Shown here in pieces: positions 53,018-61,781 of a DNA stretch of 64,000 nt. A program made the translations under genes and the position numbers. Position 1 is the stretch's first letter. Each line of letters opens with the position of its first letter. Below the pieces are notes generated by a model that was given only the letters and a program-made list of their open reading frames with translations, made no database searches and was not told the origin of the DNA. The stretch is from CBDDKU01 sp965230375. GTDB taxonomy: Bacteria > Bacteroidota > Bacteroidia > Flavobacteriales_D > Cryomorphaceae. Location of the stretch: positions 124,001-188,000 of the forward strand of contig CBDDKU010000025.1 of the NCBI GenBank assembly GCA_965230375.1. Direction: 5' to 3'.

Positions 53018-54670
53018 CTAATATTTCCGCTCAAAAAACACATTAAGCGTTCGCCCACTGCTCAGTTTAAACCCGAGAATTTTACCACTCGGCGACCTTG
53101 TGAATTCCACAAACATCCCCCAGTCTGAGCGAAACAAGTCCTTGGTGACGGGTGTTAAGGGCATTTCGCCCAACCACCGATGTTCGATAATAAGCTGGCC
53201 ATCCCTGATCACCATATGATAAATCGCTTCGATCTCCACACTGTAGAAGTCCGACACGTATTCTTCCAGATCCCCTTTCGACGGAGACCAGTCTTCTACT
53301 TTGGAATATGTGCGCTTTGAATCACCGTGGATGATAAGTTGGGTCGCTTCGTCTTCTTCTTCGATCAATTCAAATTGGCCACCCCAGATATTCGAATAAA
53401 ACCGGTTTTCTGAAATGGGAATAAGCTGGGTCCCGCCCCAGATCGTCAAGGTGTCGTTTTTCAACTCCAGCTCGTTGGTCGAATTGCGCGTAGGGGAGAT
53501 GTACACGCCCGCATACCGCTCCAGCTTATTGCTCGACATTTTGAAGGGTTTATGTTCCACATCTTCGGGAAACGTCATAAACTCTCCCAGAATATACTCC
53601 GCAATCTGATTGGTGGGAATCCAGCCCTTTCCACCGAAATTTGAAACGGTAATGATTCCCAGGTTGTGCTCCGGGTAATACCTGAGCTGGGTGGCAAACG
53701 ACTCGTGACCACCTGTATGACTGTATAGCTTTAGACCCTTGTGAATTCGGTTTTGTATCCCAAACCCATACTCCGAATTGGTTCCATCGGTCAAGGTGTA
53801 GGGCGTCAAGAAATCGTTCATGATTTCTTCATTTCCCACTACTTGGGTCTGAAAATTAGAGAGCCAAAGGCTCATATCATCAATCGACGAACAAATATCG
53901 GCAGCTCCGAAGATGGCTCGGTTACTCTTTGAATTAGTGTACCCACGACTCTCGTCGTGATAATAGGATTCTGCCGTGTTGGGCATCACTTCACCGACAA
54001 AGGACTCGATGTAGGTGTGGTCCATTCCGAGGGGATCAAAAATTTGCTCTTTCACCCATTCGTCAGCGGCTTGGCCTGTGGCTTTTTCCAGAATCTCGGC
54101 CAAAATCACCCAGGCCGTGCTGTTGTACGTGTACCGGCTCCCGGGGGCAAACTCGAGCTCCGGTTGTCTCCGCACCACTTCCAGACATTCTTCTCTACTT
54201 AGTCGGTCCACTTCAACGATTCGCCCCGCCAAATTCGAGATGGTGTAGGCTTCGCGATACCCGCTGGTATGAGTGAGCAAATGCCTGATGGTGACTTCTT
54301 CATCAAACTCCGGCCAGTCTTCCATGTATTTCCCTACGGGATCATCCACCTTGAGCTTCCCTTCGGCCTGGAGCATGGCAAATGCATAGCCCAGAAACTG
54401 CTTGCTCACCGACCCAAGATTGTAGATCATTTCGGTGTTGTTTGGAATGCCATATGAGAGATTGGCCATTCCGTAGCCCTTTTTAAAAATCAGCTCTCCA
54501 TTGTGCACCACGCCTATCACCAGCCCCGGTGATGTATCGTTGACTGCCGGCGGCACCAAAGATTCAATTTTCTGATCTAGGCCGCTCAACTTGAGTTCTT
54601 GGGCATAGGCTTCTGAGATCCCCACCACACTTATTAGGACGATCAGAAATAGGCGAAATGAGTTTTTCAT
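53018..54670 (-). CDS. Serine hydrolase, beta-lactamase (class C) family
   Basis: 550 aa with signal peptide ending AYAQ. SxxK motif SVSK (Ser87, Lys90) in NLGSVSKQF. The Y-x-N region reads YTYNSTAW and the third motif is HTGGHESFAT. After the catalytic domain (about residues 30-370) follows a C-terminal DUF3471-like beta domain. Periplasmic D-amino-acid esterase or peptidase, or ester hydrolase; it is unlikely to be a true beta-lactamase. Substrate unknown. Confidence 0.78.
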   Translation of the reverse strand: MKNSFRLFLIVLISVVGISEAYAQELKLSGLDQKIESLVPPAVNDTSPGLVIGVVHNGELIFKKGYGMANLSYGIPNNTEMIYNLGSVSKQFLGYAFAMLQAEGKLKVDDPVGKYMEDWPEFDEEVTIRHLLTHTSGYREAYTISNLAGRIVEVDRLSREECLEVVRRQPELEFAPGSRYTYNSTAWVILAEILEKATGQAADEWVKEQIFDPLGMDHTYIESFVGEVMPNTAESYYHDESRGYTNSKSNRAIFGAADICSSIDDMSLWLSNFQTQVVGNEEIMNDFLTPYTLTDGTNSEYGFGIQNRIHKGLKLYSHTGGHESFATQLRYYPEHNLGIITVSNFGGKGWIPTNQIAEYILGEFMTFPEDVEHKPFKMSSNKLERYAGVYISPTRNSTNELELKNDTLTIWGGTQLIPISENRFYSNIWGGQFELIEEEDEATQLIIHGDSKRTYSKVEDWSPSKGDLEEYVSDFYSVEIEAIYHMVIRDGQLIIEHRWLGEMPLTPVTKDLFRSDWGMFVEFTRSPSGKILGFKLSSGRTLNVFFERKY

Positions 54671-54863
54671 AGGGTTTGGGTTTTGGTGCGGGCTGTTTGC
54701 GCAAAGCTCTAAAGATAGGGGATATGGATTAGGTGATGGGAGCTAAATTATGTGGTGAAGAGAAAGCGTGTTTAGGAAGGGGGGCAAATACCTACAAATC
54801 GATAGTTGGAAAATGTTTATCATGGTTTTCGCCTGTTGATGCTGTTATTTGGAATCGAATATC

Positions 54864-55406
54864 TCATAAGACATGCATGTACAAGAGAGATTTTTTAAAA
54901 TCAAGTTCTTCAGATAAAATGAAAAGCTCAAATAGAGCCTTTCGACCGTTATTTGAAACTTCAAGTTTTACTATCTGGGAATAGTATCCAATAAAATAAC
55001 CGCCGTTCCTTGTGTCTAATACCTCACAATTCTCTAGATAAATCTGATTCAAGGACTGATAAACTGATTTAACTTCTTTGAATTTCTTTCTAATGGATTT
55101 TGAATAGCCCTTTGCCATCTCATCCCATTCATCAAGTGATATACCTCCCATACTTGAATGATCGAGAAGTAACTGGCTTAGAAAAATGGTGTAAGTGCTT
55201 TCCAATTCATCAAGGAAGTCAGGTGAATTGTAGAGAGTCGTGAACTGGGGCAGTAATTCGTTTTCAATCTGTTCACTGCTGAGCGTGTAGATCACATAGC
55301 TAGTGTCAGTGAGCCCTGAAAAATCTGTGAAACTAAGTTCTAAATTCAATTGACAAAAGAGCCTTGAACTAATGACAATAAATAATAAACTGAAAAATGT
55401 TTTCAT
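54864..55406 (-). CDS. Hypothetical secreted protein
   Basis: 180 aa from the ATG at 55406; signal peptide (MKTFFSLLFIVISSRLFCQ). Helical middle. Not recognised. Upstream in-frame codons up to 55454 are rejected since this start gives a clean signal. Confidence 0.58.
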   Translation of the reverse strand: MKTFFSLLFIVISSRLFCQLNLELSFTDFSGLTDTSYVIYTLSSEQIENELLPQFTTLYNSPDFLDELESTYTIFLSQLLLDHSSMGGISLDEWDEMAKGYSKSIRKKFKEVKSVYQSLNQIYLENCEVLDTRNGGYFIGYYSQIVKLEVSNNGRKALFELFILSEELDFKKSLLYMHVL

Positions 55407-55557
55407 TGACGTTCTTTCAAACGTTCTAAAAAGCCCTGATATTTTGAGTCTCACAAATGAATAGAATCTAGCGCTTATTGTTGGAGCATATTTGAACGAA
55501 CTTTCTCATCAAATATGGGCGTTCAAAGAGAATCAACTTCCCAGCTTCACTAAGTTC

Positions 55558-55863
55558 TTATTTTTTGAACACTGGATTATTTCTCAGTAATCTCATACTG
55601 TGATGTACGGTCAAAACTACTACCATCCTGTTTGATTGTATATGGTATATGATTCGATAATTGCCTAATATTAATTCTCGCGTCGATGGATCACTTAGCT
55701 CGGGTACAACTCTTCCAGCTAGTGGTTGTGTCTCAAGTATTTCTGCCCTTTCAAAAAATCTTTGTGTCTGGATGCGGGCAAAAGAGAGACTATCTCTGGA
55801 AATATAGTCAGCAATGCTTTCGATGTCCTCTATAGCCTGATCCGTCCACCTTACTTCAGCCAT
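55558..55863 (-). CDS. RelE/ParE family toxin
   Basis: 101 aa. ParE-like pattern: VRWTDQAIEDIESIADYI at the N-terminus, PLAGRVVPELSDPSTRELILGNYRIIYHI, and VLTVHHSMRLLRN near the end. Toxins of this type act as gyrase or ribosome poisons depending on the subclass. Overlaps the upstream small gene by 13 bases, in the antitoxin-toxin order. Confidence 0.82.
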   Translation of the reverse strand: MAEVRWTDQAIEDIESIADYISRDSLSFARIQTQRFFERAEILETQPLAGRVVPELSDPSTRELILGNYRIIYHIQSNRMVVVLTVHHSMRLLRNNPVFKK

Positions 55864-56033
55864 TTCTTTAATTTATCCTTGGCTTCATCTGTAGTGCTCA
55901 ACTTACCAGAGTTTGACTGATCAAGTCCTATCTCAATTTTATTTAGCAAAACTATTCTATCAAAAAGCTCTTCGATAGAGAAAGTCTCTGGCAAATCCTT
56001 AAGTGTTTGCAATATTTTATCCTTCGTCAACAT
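55851..56033 (-). CDS. Putative antitoxin of the ParE-like pair
   Basis: 60 aa, with TFSIEELFDRIVLLNKIEIGLDQ and a basic C-terminal tail (DKLKKWLK). The overlap, gene order and size mark it as the antitoxin. No clear DNA-binding fold beyond a short N-terminal region. Confidence 0.75.
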   Translation of the reverse strand: MLTKDKILQTLKDLPETFSIEELFDRIVLLNKIEIGLDQSNSGKLSTTDEAKDKLKKWLK

Positions 56034-56129
56034 AGGGCCTATTTTTACTCTAAGTTACAACTTTCAATTTTGAGGATTTACGATGCGTTTTGGTAAATGT
56101 TGCTTCAGTTTACTTGAGTCTGTTTTGTT

Positions 56130-57050
56130 TTATCTAGAAGGCGAAGTGATTCTACTGTTTCTGAGAGCTTCTAATTTGGCAATGTTTAATTTAATCGAGT
56201 TTAACTCAACGATGATTAGGCCAAGTGGTCTGCGAAAGAATTTGGATTGTTCCCAATTCACCTTGGTACCATAATAGTCCCGTATTGGTTCTCTGTCTAT
56301 ACTGTAGAATGGGAAACACATGCTTACATATTCTCTTTGTTTGTACTTGTCTAAAAATGAAAACAAATGATTTCTAATCTTAACGGCTGAAAATCTGGTG
56401 TTTTTGGGAGGCATAAAATCTCCGAAAAGTATCTCCGTAGCATATTTATGCGCCAACAGTGAGTCTACACTTCCCCAACATGTGGTAGAATCATATTGTA
56501 TTTCATAGTGTGAAAGTAAGTCTGCTCTAGCTGAATCAATAAAGGAGATTAACTGCTGAGCATCTTTTGAAAAGGAGAATGAATTGTTGTAGCTTTTGAA
56601 TTGGTTCTCGGTTTGGTCTATTTGCATAGCAATTTCCACTTTCCATCCATGGAGTAATACTTCTTCCTTCGACAATTCAATTGTGGTTTCCCAGCTTGTT
56701 TTTTTGATATCAGCGCAATCATCATCGGCGCATATCTTTCCCGAGGAGTCACTCAACAATTCTAGGCGAAGTTGTTCTCTTTTATCTAAGACAACTATGT
56801 CAAAGAGCAATTGGTCTTTTTTGAATGTCAGGTCTGCAATAGGATAAGTATGATCATGTGAGATAAAAGTGTCGCATCGAGAATGAATGTATTCAAACCT
56901 AGCAAGGGAGTCCTTCATAACTTGAAATACGCCTAAAACTCTTCCATCTTCAATATGTTCCCAATTCCCGAAAAATGTCTCTTCCTGATCGGTACAAGCT
57001 ATATTGGTTAGCACGATAACTACCAAAAATATTCGAAGTACTTTCTTCAT
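56130..57050 (-). CDS. Hypothetical lipoprotein
   Basis: 306 aa. Lipobox TNIAC near residue 19. Mostly beta and mixed; no recognised domain. Shares the secreted, A+T-rich style of neighbours. Confidence 0.58.
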   Translation of the reverse strand: MKKVLRIFLVVIVLTNIACTDQEETFFGNWEHIEDGRVLGVFQVMKDSLARFEYIHSRCDTFISHDHTYPIADLTFKKDQLLFDIVVLDKREQLRLELLSDSSGKICADDDCADIKKTSWETTIELSKEEVLLHGWKVEIAMQIDQTENQFKSYNNSFSFSKDAQQLISFIDSARADLLSHYEIQYDSTTCWGSVDSLLAHKYATEILFGDFMPPKNTRFSAVKIRNHLFSFLDKYKQREYVSMCFPFYSIDREPIRDYYGTKVNWEQSKFFRRPLGLIIVELNSIKLNIAKLEALRNSRITSPSR

Positions 57051-57301
57051 GTTTATCCATCATTCATAAAAATGAGTCAGATAGCTGACACATCCGAAAT
57101 CGGTCACTAACTCTGGCTGATCATTCGTATAGAAAACCACACGAGCAGCTATGGTATTGGTCGCTTTTCAAGGTGTTTAAAACGGTAGAGAACTTTACTT
57201 TTCTGGGGGTGTGGTTCATTTTTGATTAGTAATGGCGCAGAGTTTGGCTATGCACAGAATACCGAAGTACATCGGCGCACTGCCTTGGCTGATCTTAGTT
57301 T

Positions 57302-57832
57302 TTATTTCATTTTTTCAATCATTTCGCATGCAGTTGCGAATTCCAGTTTACAAGCTTTCAATAAATCTCTCTCAGACTCTTCATATCGACCACTATACAG
57401 ATAACAAGAGCTTCTTTGATAGTAATAGAGACCAAATGTAGAGTCTAACCTAATGGCATTTCCGAGGTATTGAATGGCTTTATTGCTTGCCTGATCATCA
57501 GTTATTTTTCTGGAATTTGACATGACTCCACTTCTTAGCATATACTGGTAAGCTACTTCGTATTGAATACTCGGTTGTGCACTGTCTATACTTAAAGATT
57601 TAAGGAAATAGCCTAAGGCTTCATCTTCATATATGTCTAAGAAACCAATTCTGTTTAGAGCAAAAGTATTCAGGCTATCGTATTCTAAAATTTGCAAACA
57701 GTATTGCTTCGATTTATCATGTTTTGACCTTTGAGCCTTTCGAATCTTCCTTTCGATCAACTCAGTTTGCGTTGGAGGAGAGCAACTGAAAGTAATCATT
57801 AAAAGAAACGCAATGATAAAATGAAGCTTCAC
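57302..57832 (-). CDS. Hypothetical TPR-like lipoprotein
   Basis: About 176 aa from a GTG at 57832, which gives MKLHF and lipobox ITFSC. A longer TTG start at 57877 would precede it with a polar stretch and is less likely. C-terminal half has a TPR-like pattern (AIQYLGNAIRLDST, RYEESERDLLKAC). Extracytoplasmic, unknown function. Confidence 0.55.
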   Translation of the reverse strand: MKLHFIIAFLLMITFSCSPPTQTELIERKIRKAQRSKHDKSKQYCLQILEYDSLNTFALNRIGFLDIYEDEALGYFLKSLSIDSAQPSIQYEVAYQYMLRSGVMSNSRKITDDQASNKAIQYLGNAIRLDSTFGLYYYQRSSCYLYSGRYEESERDLLKACKLEFATACEMIEKMK

Positions 57833-57901
57833 CAGTTTTCTGTTTTTGACATCGGGAGTCCCCGCAAACCCCACCAATTTAGTTTAAATCTTTTATTATT
57901 T

Positions 57902-57984
57902 GCTTAACGGGATTCCCGTCGATTCGGGAGGATTAGTGCAATGCCTGCTGACATAAATCGTCAGTTTAGATACCGTTGTTAAAC
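57902..57984 (-). repeat. attC-like site with full core consensus
   Basis: On the minus strand it opens with GTTTAAC (57984-57978; RYYYAAC) and closes with GTTAAGC (57908-57902; GTTRRRY), 83 bp in all. Inner hairpins TCCCG-AATCGA-CGGGA and CTGAC-GATTTAT-GTCAG. It lies between the YoeB gene and the TPR-like gene, on the same strand. The best integron-type site in the window. Confidence 0.6.
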
Positions 57985-57994
57985 ACCAACATTT

Positions 57995-58252
57995 TTAATC
58001 GTAGTGATATCGACACTTCGCTATAAGAATGTCATCTCCTTTGACCTGATATATAAGACGGTGCTCATCATCAATGCGACGTGACCAAAACCCAGAATAC
58101 TTGAATTTCAAGGGTTCTGGTTTTCCAATTCCTTCGTAGGGATCTCGAGAAATGCTTTTGAGCAATTCATTTATGCGCTTGAGCTTTTTCTTATCTGTTT
58201 TTTGCCAATACAAATAATCTTCCCAGGATTCATCAACGAAAATGTACCGCAT
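57995..58252 (-). CDS. yoeB: YoeB-type mRNA-interferase toxin
   Basis: 85 aa. Txe/YoeB pattern: FVDESWEDYLYWQKTDKKKLKRIN, a middle GIGKPEPLKFKYSGFWSRRIDDEHRLIY and the final KCRYHYD, with the conserved C-terminal catalytic HY. Ribosome-dependent endoribonuclease; YefM is the antitoxin. The ATG overlaps the YefM stop by one base. Confidence 0.9.
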   Translation of the reverse strand: MRYIFVDESWEDYLYWQKTDKKKLKRINELLKSISRDPYEGIGKPEPLKFKYSGFWSRRIDDEHRLIYQVKGDDILIAKCRYHYD

Positions 58253-58503
58253 TACTCAATCAAGTTTTTGCTTGACGATTCACCACTTTTTAATTTTTGA
58301 ATAGCAGCATCTAAACGCTCTTCATTCCTTCTGGAAGAAAGTTCGTGCTGGGTGGCGGTTAATGAATTGTACTCCGCCAAAGACATGATCACAACACCAT
58401 TGTCTTTTCCTCGATTTATGATCAAGGTCTCGTAATTCTTGGTCACCTTATCGAAGTAATTCTTCATGTCCTTTCTGAACTCTGAAATGGTTGTTGTCAG
58501 CAT
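58252..58503 (-). CDS. yefM: YefM/Phd family antitoxin
   Basis: 83 aa. Phd/YefM pattern: TTTISEFRKDMKNYFDKV and INRGKDNGVVIMSLAEYNSLTAT. It neutralises YoeB and, in E. coli, represses the operon with it. The operator candidate lies just upstream (58518-58559). Confidence 0.9.
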   Translation of the reverse strand: MLTTTISEFRKDMKNYFDKVTKNYETLIINRGKDNGVVIMSLAEYNSLTATQHELSSRRNEERLDAAIQKLKSGESSSKNLIE

Positions 58504-58517
58504 ATCACACTTTTAAA

Positions 58518-58559
58518 TGTACAATAAAACGTACGTTATCATGTACAAAAATATGTACA
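58518..58559 (-). promoter_or_regulatory. Candidate YefM-YoeB operator: four hexamers at 12-bp spacing
   Basis: TGTACA (58518-58523), CGTACG (58530-58535), TGTACA (58542-58547) and TGTACA (58554-58559), each starting exactly 12 bp after the last, 15 bases upstream of the yefM ATG. In E. coli the YefM-YoeB operator also consists of TGTACA repeats with a centre-to-centre distance of 12 bp, as I recall. Confidence 0.75.
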
Positions 58560-58636
58560 AAATGGTGATTTAGCAAATTGTGAATGGAGCTGGTTTCAAT
58601 GCCGCGGTCGATATCCATTACTAGAGACTCAGGACA

Positions 58637-58662
58637 AAAACAAAGCCCGCTAAAACGGGCTT
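58637..58662 (-). terminator. Possible minus-strand terminator
   Basis: AAGCCCG / CGGGCTT hairpin with loop CTAAAA. On the minus strand it is followed by a T-rich run. It would end the transcript of the gene at 58768. Confidence 0.5.
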
Positions 58663-58767
58663 AAATCTGGTGAGTTTTTGAGCGCTGGACGGGGTTCCCG
58701 ACGCATCGGGACAAGTGGTGCAGGTCTCCGCCTTTGGCGTGATCAGCTACCAATGTTATGTGTAGTT

Positions 58768-59268
58768 TTATTCTTCCCATTTGGTGTTCGGCTCAACATT
58801 CAATACTTCATCTTTTACTAACGAGCCGTGATCATATCTTCCAATTATTCTAATACTTCCATTTTCATGATAGCAATTGTATTTCCCGTGTCGATTGCCG
58901 TTTTCATCTCTGGGAAAGATGCAAGTCGCTTGTCCATTATCAAAGTATTCTATTGCGTTCAACTCTTTTCCATCCTTCAAGTATTGAATAAACCGAACAT
59001 GACCTGTTGATTTGTCTTGATAGATTTCAAAGCTGAAAGAAACATTCTGCAGAGTATAAATGGTATGATTTACAATTTCCTTTTCTTCAGTGTCTTTAGA
59101 ATCTGCCATCGCCGATATTCGCGACAGAATCTCTTCGTCATCTATTTTCCTCTGTTCGAAAAGCCACTCCGCGAATTCTTCTATTTCTCTCGTTGTCACA
59201 GTATTATTCCGCGAATCACATGAGAAGGCGAGCAATAAAATAATTAGAGAAAGGAGGGATAATCTCAT
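58768..59268 (-). CDS. Hypothetical lipoprotein with MORN-like segment
   Basis: 166 aa. Lipobox AFSC near residue 17. C-terminal part has a MORN-like turn pattern (GKYNCYHENGSIRIIGRYDHGSLV). Extracytoplasmic. Not assigned. Confidence 0.6.
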   Translation of the reverse strand: MRLSLLSLIILLLAFSCDSRNNTVTTREIEEFAEWLFEQRKIDDEEILSRISAMADSKDTEEKEIVNHTIYTLQNVSFSFEIYQDKSTGHVRFIQYLKDGKELNAIEYFDNGQATCIFPRDENGNRHGKYNCYHENGSIRIIGRYDHGSLVKDEVLNVEPNTKWEE

Positions 59269-59282
59269 ATTTTAAAATTTCG

Positions 59283-59347
59283 ACTAACGGCGAGTATAAG
59301 ATGTCGTAGCTGACGGTAGGAAACTATGCATTCTTATACAATGTTGG
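59283..59347 (-). repeat. attC-like inverted repeat
   Basis: GTATAAGA (59294-59301) pairs perfectly with TCTTATAC (59332-59339). Outer elements CTAAC and GTTGG continue the pairing. It overlaps the stop of the following DUF5677 gene. Confidence 0.5.
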
Positions 59348-60230
59348 TTGCAGTATTCATTTTTTTTTGAATGAATTTTTCATGCATTCGGTCAAGACTG
59401 TAAGCTCGTTCAGCAATATCAAGAATCACTTTCAGGAGTTCATCTTTATTTTCATCATTGGGTAACAGTCGATTCACATAGCTTTGAAGACCATCACAGC
59501 AGAAAAAGATTGCACAGGATAAAATCTGAAGTCTTGGCATAGACCAATCAGAATTAGGATAGAAACCACCATCTTTCTTCTCGAGATTGTAAAGTATTAA
59601 ATCTTGCCAATTACCGTGTATCGAATGACTGGCTGTGCCATAGATTAAAGCATAAGCTTGTGGGTCGATGATATCTGATAACCTACTTTTTAATTTCTTT
59701 TCCCACTTTGATGATTTGTTGAGTTCATTTTCACTAAAATCAGCATCATCAAAGGCTTTTTTAATTGAGTGAATTATCCTTTCTTCAATGGGTTCTAGTA
59801 CATCCTTGTCTGAAGTATTTGATTTAAGAATCTCCAAAACTTGCCGTTCGGTTTGCAAAGAATGCTTTATGTAATGACGCAAGGTGTGTTCGTCAGCATA
59901 TTTCAAGAAATATTTCAGGTTTATAAAAGTTTCGGCCAGACACCTAAACATTATCATAGTAGTCTCTAACCGAGCTTGAGCATACTGTTCAATGAAGCCT
60001 ATACAGAGCTTACCAAGTCGAACAAGCGAACCAATGATTACTGCTTCTTCCTTAGAATAAGGAATTTCGACTCCTTGTTTGTCCACTTTAAATCCACTGG
60101 AGATAGAAATTATTAGATCACCTATTTCCTTAAAAATTTCAACGCCCAATTGATTGAATTCATTTTCATCTTCCAAAGGTTTAGATGGAAGCAACGTCTT
60201 TTTAACTCTATCGCTCAAGTATGGGTTCAT
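59334..60230 (-). CDS. DUF5677 domain protein
   Basis: 298 aa, no signal. Helical, with ETFINLKYFLKYADE in the centre and ALIYGTASHSIHGNWQDL later, the DUF5677-like features. Family function is unknown; such proteins are often found in mobile or defence-rich regions. First gene of a minus-strand run behind the boundary motif at 60.4 kb. Confidence 0.65.
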   Translation of the reverse strand: MNPYLSDRVKKTLLPSKPLEDENEFNQLGVEIFKEIGDLIISISSGFKVDKQGVEIPYSKEEAVIIGSLVRLGKLCIGFIEQYAQARLETTMIMFRCLAETFINLKYFLKYADEHTLRHYIKHSLQTERQVLEILKSNTSDKDVLEPIEERIIHSIKKAFDDADFSENELNKSSKWEKKLKSRLSDIIDPQAYALIYGTASHSIHGNWQDLILYNLEKKDGGFYPNSDWSMPRLQILSCAIFFCCDGLQSYVNRLLPNDENKDELLKVILDIAERAYSLDRMHEKFIQKKMNTATNIV

Positions 60231-60244
60231 TCAGTTTTTATTGC

Positions 60245-60287
60245 GCCCAACTGATAATAACACACCCCGTGTGATATACCGCTATGG
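60245..60287 (-). repeat. attC-like inverted repeat
   Basis: GCCCAAC (60245-60251), CACAC / GTGTG inner arms and TATGG at the far end. On the minus strand the gene-proximal end reads GTTGGGC, a GTTRRRY match. Confidence 0.45.
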
Positions 60288-60321
60288 TTTTGTTTTTTGT
60301 AATTCCTATTCATTCAACATC

Positions 60322-60413
60322 TAGCCGTTTTTAAACGTCTAAACAGGAATAATTTTCTCCAAACAACTGCCAGCCTGTCCACCCGAATTCGTCCTTCCCA
60401 AATATGCGAAAAA
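60322..60413 (-). repeat. Recurrent boundary motif, copy 3
   Basis: TAGCCGTT at 60322 and CGTCCTTCCCAAATATGCGA plus AAAA at 60390-60413. It matches copy 1 at 47958-48048 in order and spacing (68 versus 67 bases between the parts). Confidence 0.55.
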
Positions 60414-60475
60414 ATGATCAAAGCACCGTTTGGCCAATCCCATTAAAAACTCGGGTAAAAACTCTCTAAATCACC

Positions 60476-60506
60476 TTTGATAAACCATACTCGGTACGTA
60501 CATTTG
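60476..60506 (+). promoter_or_regulatory. sucC promoter, Bacteroidota type
   Basis: TTTG at 60476-60479, 19 bases, then TACATTTG at 60499-60506, an exact TAnnTTTG -7 match. The start codon follows 20 bases downstream of it. Confidence 0.75.
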
Positions 60507-60526
60507 CCGCAAACAACGTTCAAGGA

Positions 60527-61717
60527 ATGAATCTTCACGAATACCAGGGAAAATCTATATTGGCATCTTACGGAGTTGCCATCCAAAGAGGTCTGGTAGC
60601 TGATACGCCAGAAGAAGCGGTAGAAGCTGCTAAAAAAATCAATGAAGAAACGGGATCAGAGTGGTTTGTGGTTAAGGCGCAAATTCACGCTGGTGGTCGT
60701 GGTAAAGGTGGTGGGGTGAAACTCGCTAAGAGTTACGATGATGTGAACTCAATCTCTTCTGATATTATCGGAATGCAGTTGATCACACCGCAAACGCCTC
60801 CTACAGGAAAGAAAGTAAACAAGGTGCTCGTTGCTGAGGATGTATACTATCCAGGCGACAACGAGCCGAGTGAAATATACATGTCTGTGCTTCTAGATAG
60901 AGCCAAGGGTCGCGTGACGATCATGTACTCTACTGAAGGTGGTATGGACATCGAAGCGGTAGCTGAAAAGACACCGCACTTGATCTTTAAAGAAGAGATC
61001 GATCCAGCCGTTGGAATTCAAGGATTCCAGTGTCGTAAGATCGCTTTCAATCTGGGGCTTTCAGGAAAGGCGTTTAAGGAAATGACCAAATTTGTGGCTA
61101 ACCTTTACAAAGCTTACATCGGATGTGATGCAAGCCTTTTCGAAATCAACCCGGTACTTAAAACATCTGACGACCGCATCATCGCCGTTGACTCAAAAGT
61201 AACGCTTGATGCCAACGCACTTTACCGTCACCCAGACTACGCAGAAATGCGTGACTTGACGGAAGAAGATCCAACAGAAGTGGAAGCTGGAGCCGTAGGA
61301 CTCAACTACGTACAACTCGACGGAAACGTAGGGTGTATGGTAAACGGAGCTGGTCTGGCCATGGCTACGATGGATATCATCAAGCTTTCGGGTGGAGAGC
61401 CAGCAAACTTCCTCGATGTTGGGGGTACAGCTGACGCAAAACGCGTTGAGACGGCTTTCAGAATCATCTTGAAAGACACAAAGGTGAAAGCCATTTTGGT
61501 AAACATCTTTGGTGGTATCGTACGTTGCGATCGTGTTGCTCAGGGTATCGTTGATGCCTACAACAACATTGGTGACATCAACGTGCCGATCATCGTTCGC
61601 CTTCAAGGTACAAACGCTGAAGAAGCGAAGAAGCTGATTGATGAGTCAGGTCTTCAAGTACATTCTGCTGTACTGCTTCAAGAAGCTGCCGACAGAGTAA
61701 AAGAAGTATTGGCCTAA
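60527..61717 (+). CDS. sucC: Succinyl-CoA synthetase beta subunit (ADP-forming)
   Basis: 396 aa. N-terminus MNLHEYQGKSILASYGV and IHAGGRGKGGGVKLAKS are the ATP-grasp lid of SucC; C-terminal NFLDVGGTADAKRVETAF and NIFGGIVRCDRVAQGI are CoA-ligase motifs. It makes succinate, CoA and ATP in the TCA cycle with SucD, which is not adjacent here. Own promoter directly upstream. Codon use is typical of highly expressed genes. Confidence 0.93.
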   Translation: MNLHEYQGKSILASYGVAIQRGLVADTPEEAVEAAKKINEETGSEWFVVKAQIHAGGRGKGGGVKLAKSYDDVNSISSDIIGMQLITPQTPPTGKKVNKVLVAEDVYYPGDNEPSEIYMSVLLDRAKGRVTIMYSTEGGMDIEAVAEKTPHLIFKEEIDPAVGIQGFQCRKIAFNLGLSGKAFKEMTKFVANLYKAYIGCDASLFEINPVLKTSDDRIIAVDSKVTLDANALYRHPDYAEMRDLTEEDPTEVEAGAVGLNYVQLDGNVGCMVNGAGLAMATMDIIKLSGGEPANFLDVGGTADAKRVETAFRIILKDTKVKAILVNIFGGIVRCDRVAQGIVDAYNNIGDINVPIIVRLQGTNAEEAKKLIDESGLQVHSAVLLQEAADRVKEVLA

Positions 61718-61781
61718 GAATTGCACCTTTGCATGGTGGGGCAGGCGGATAAGATTTTCGCGAAGCCCACGTTATCATACC

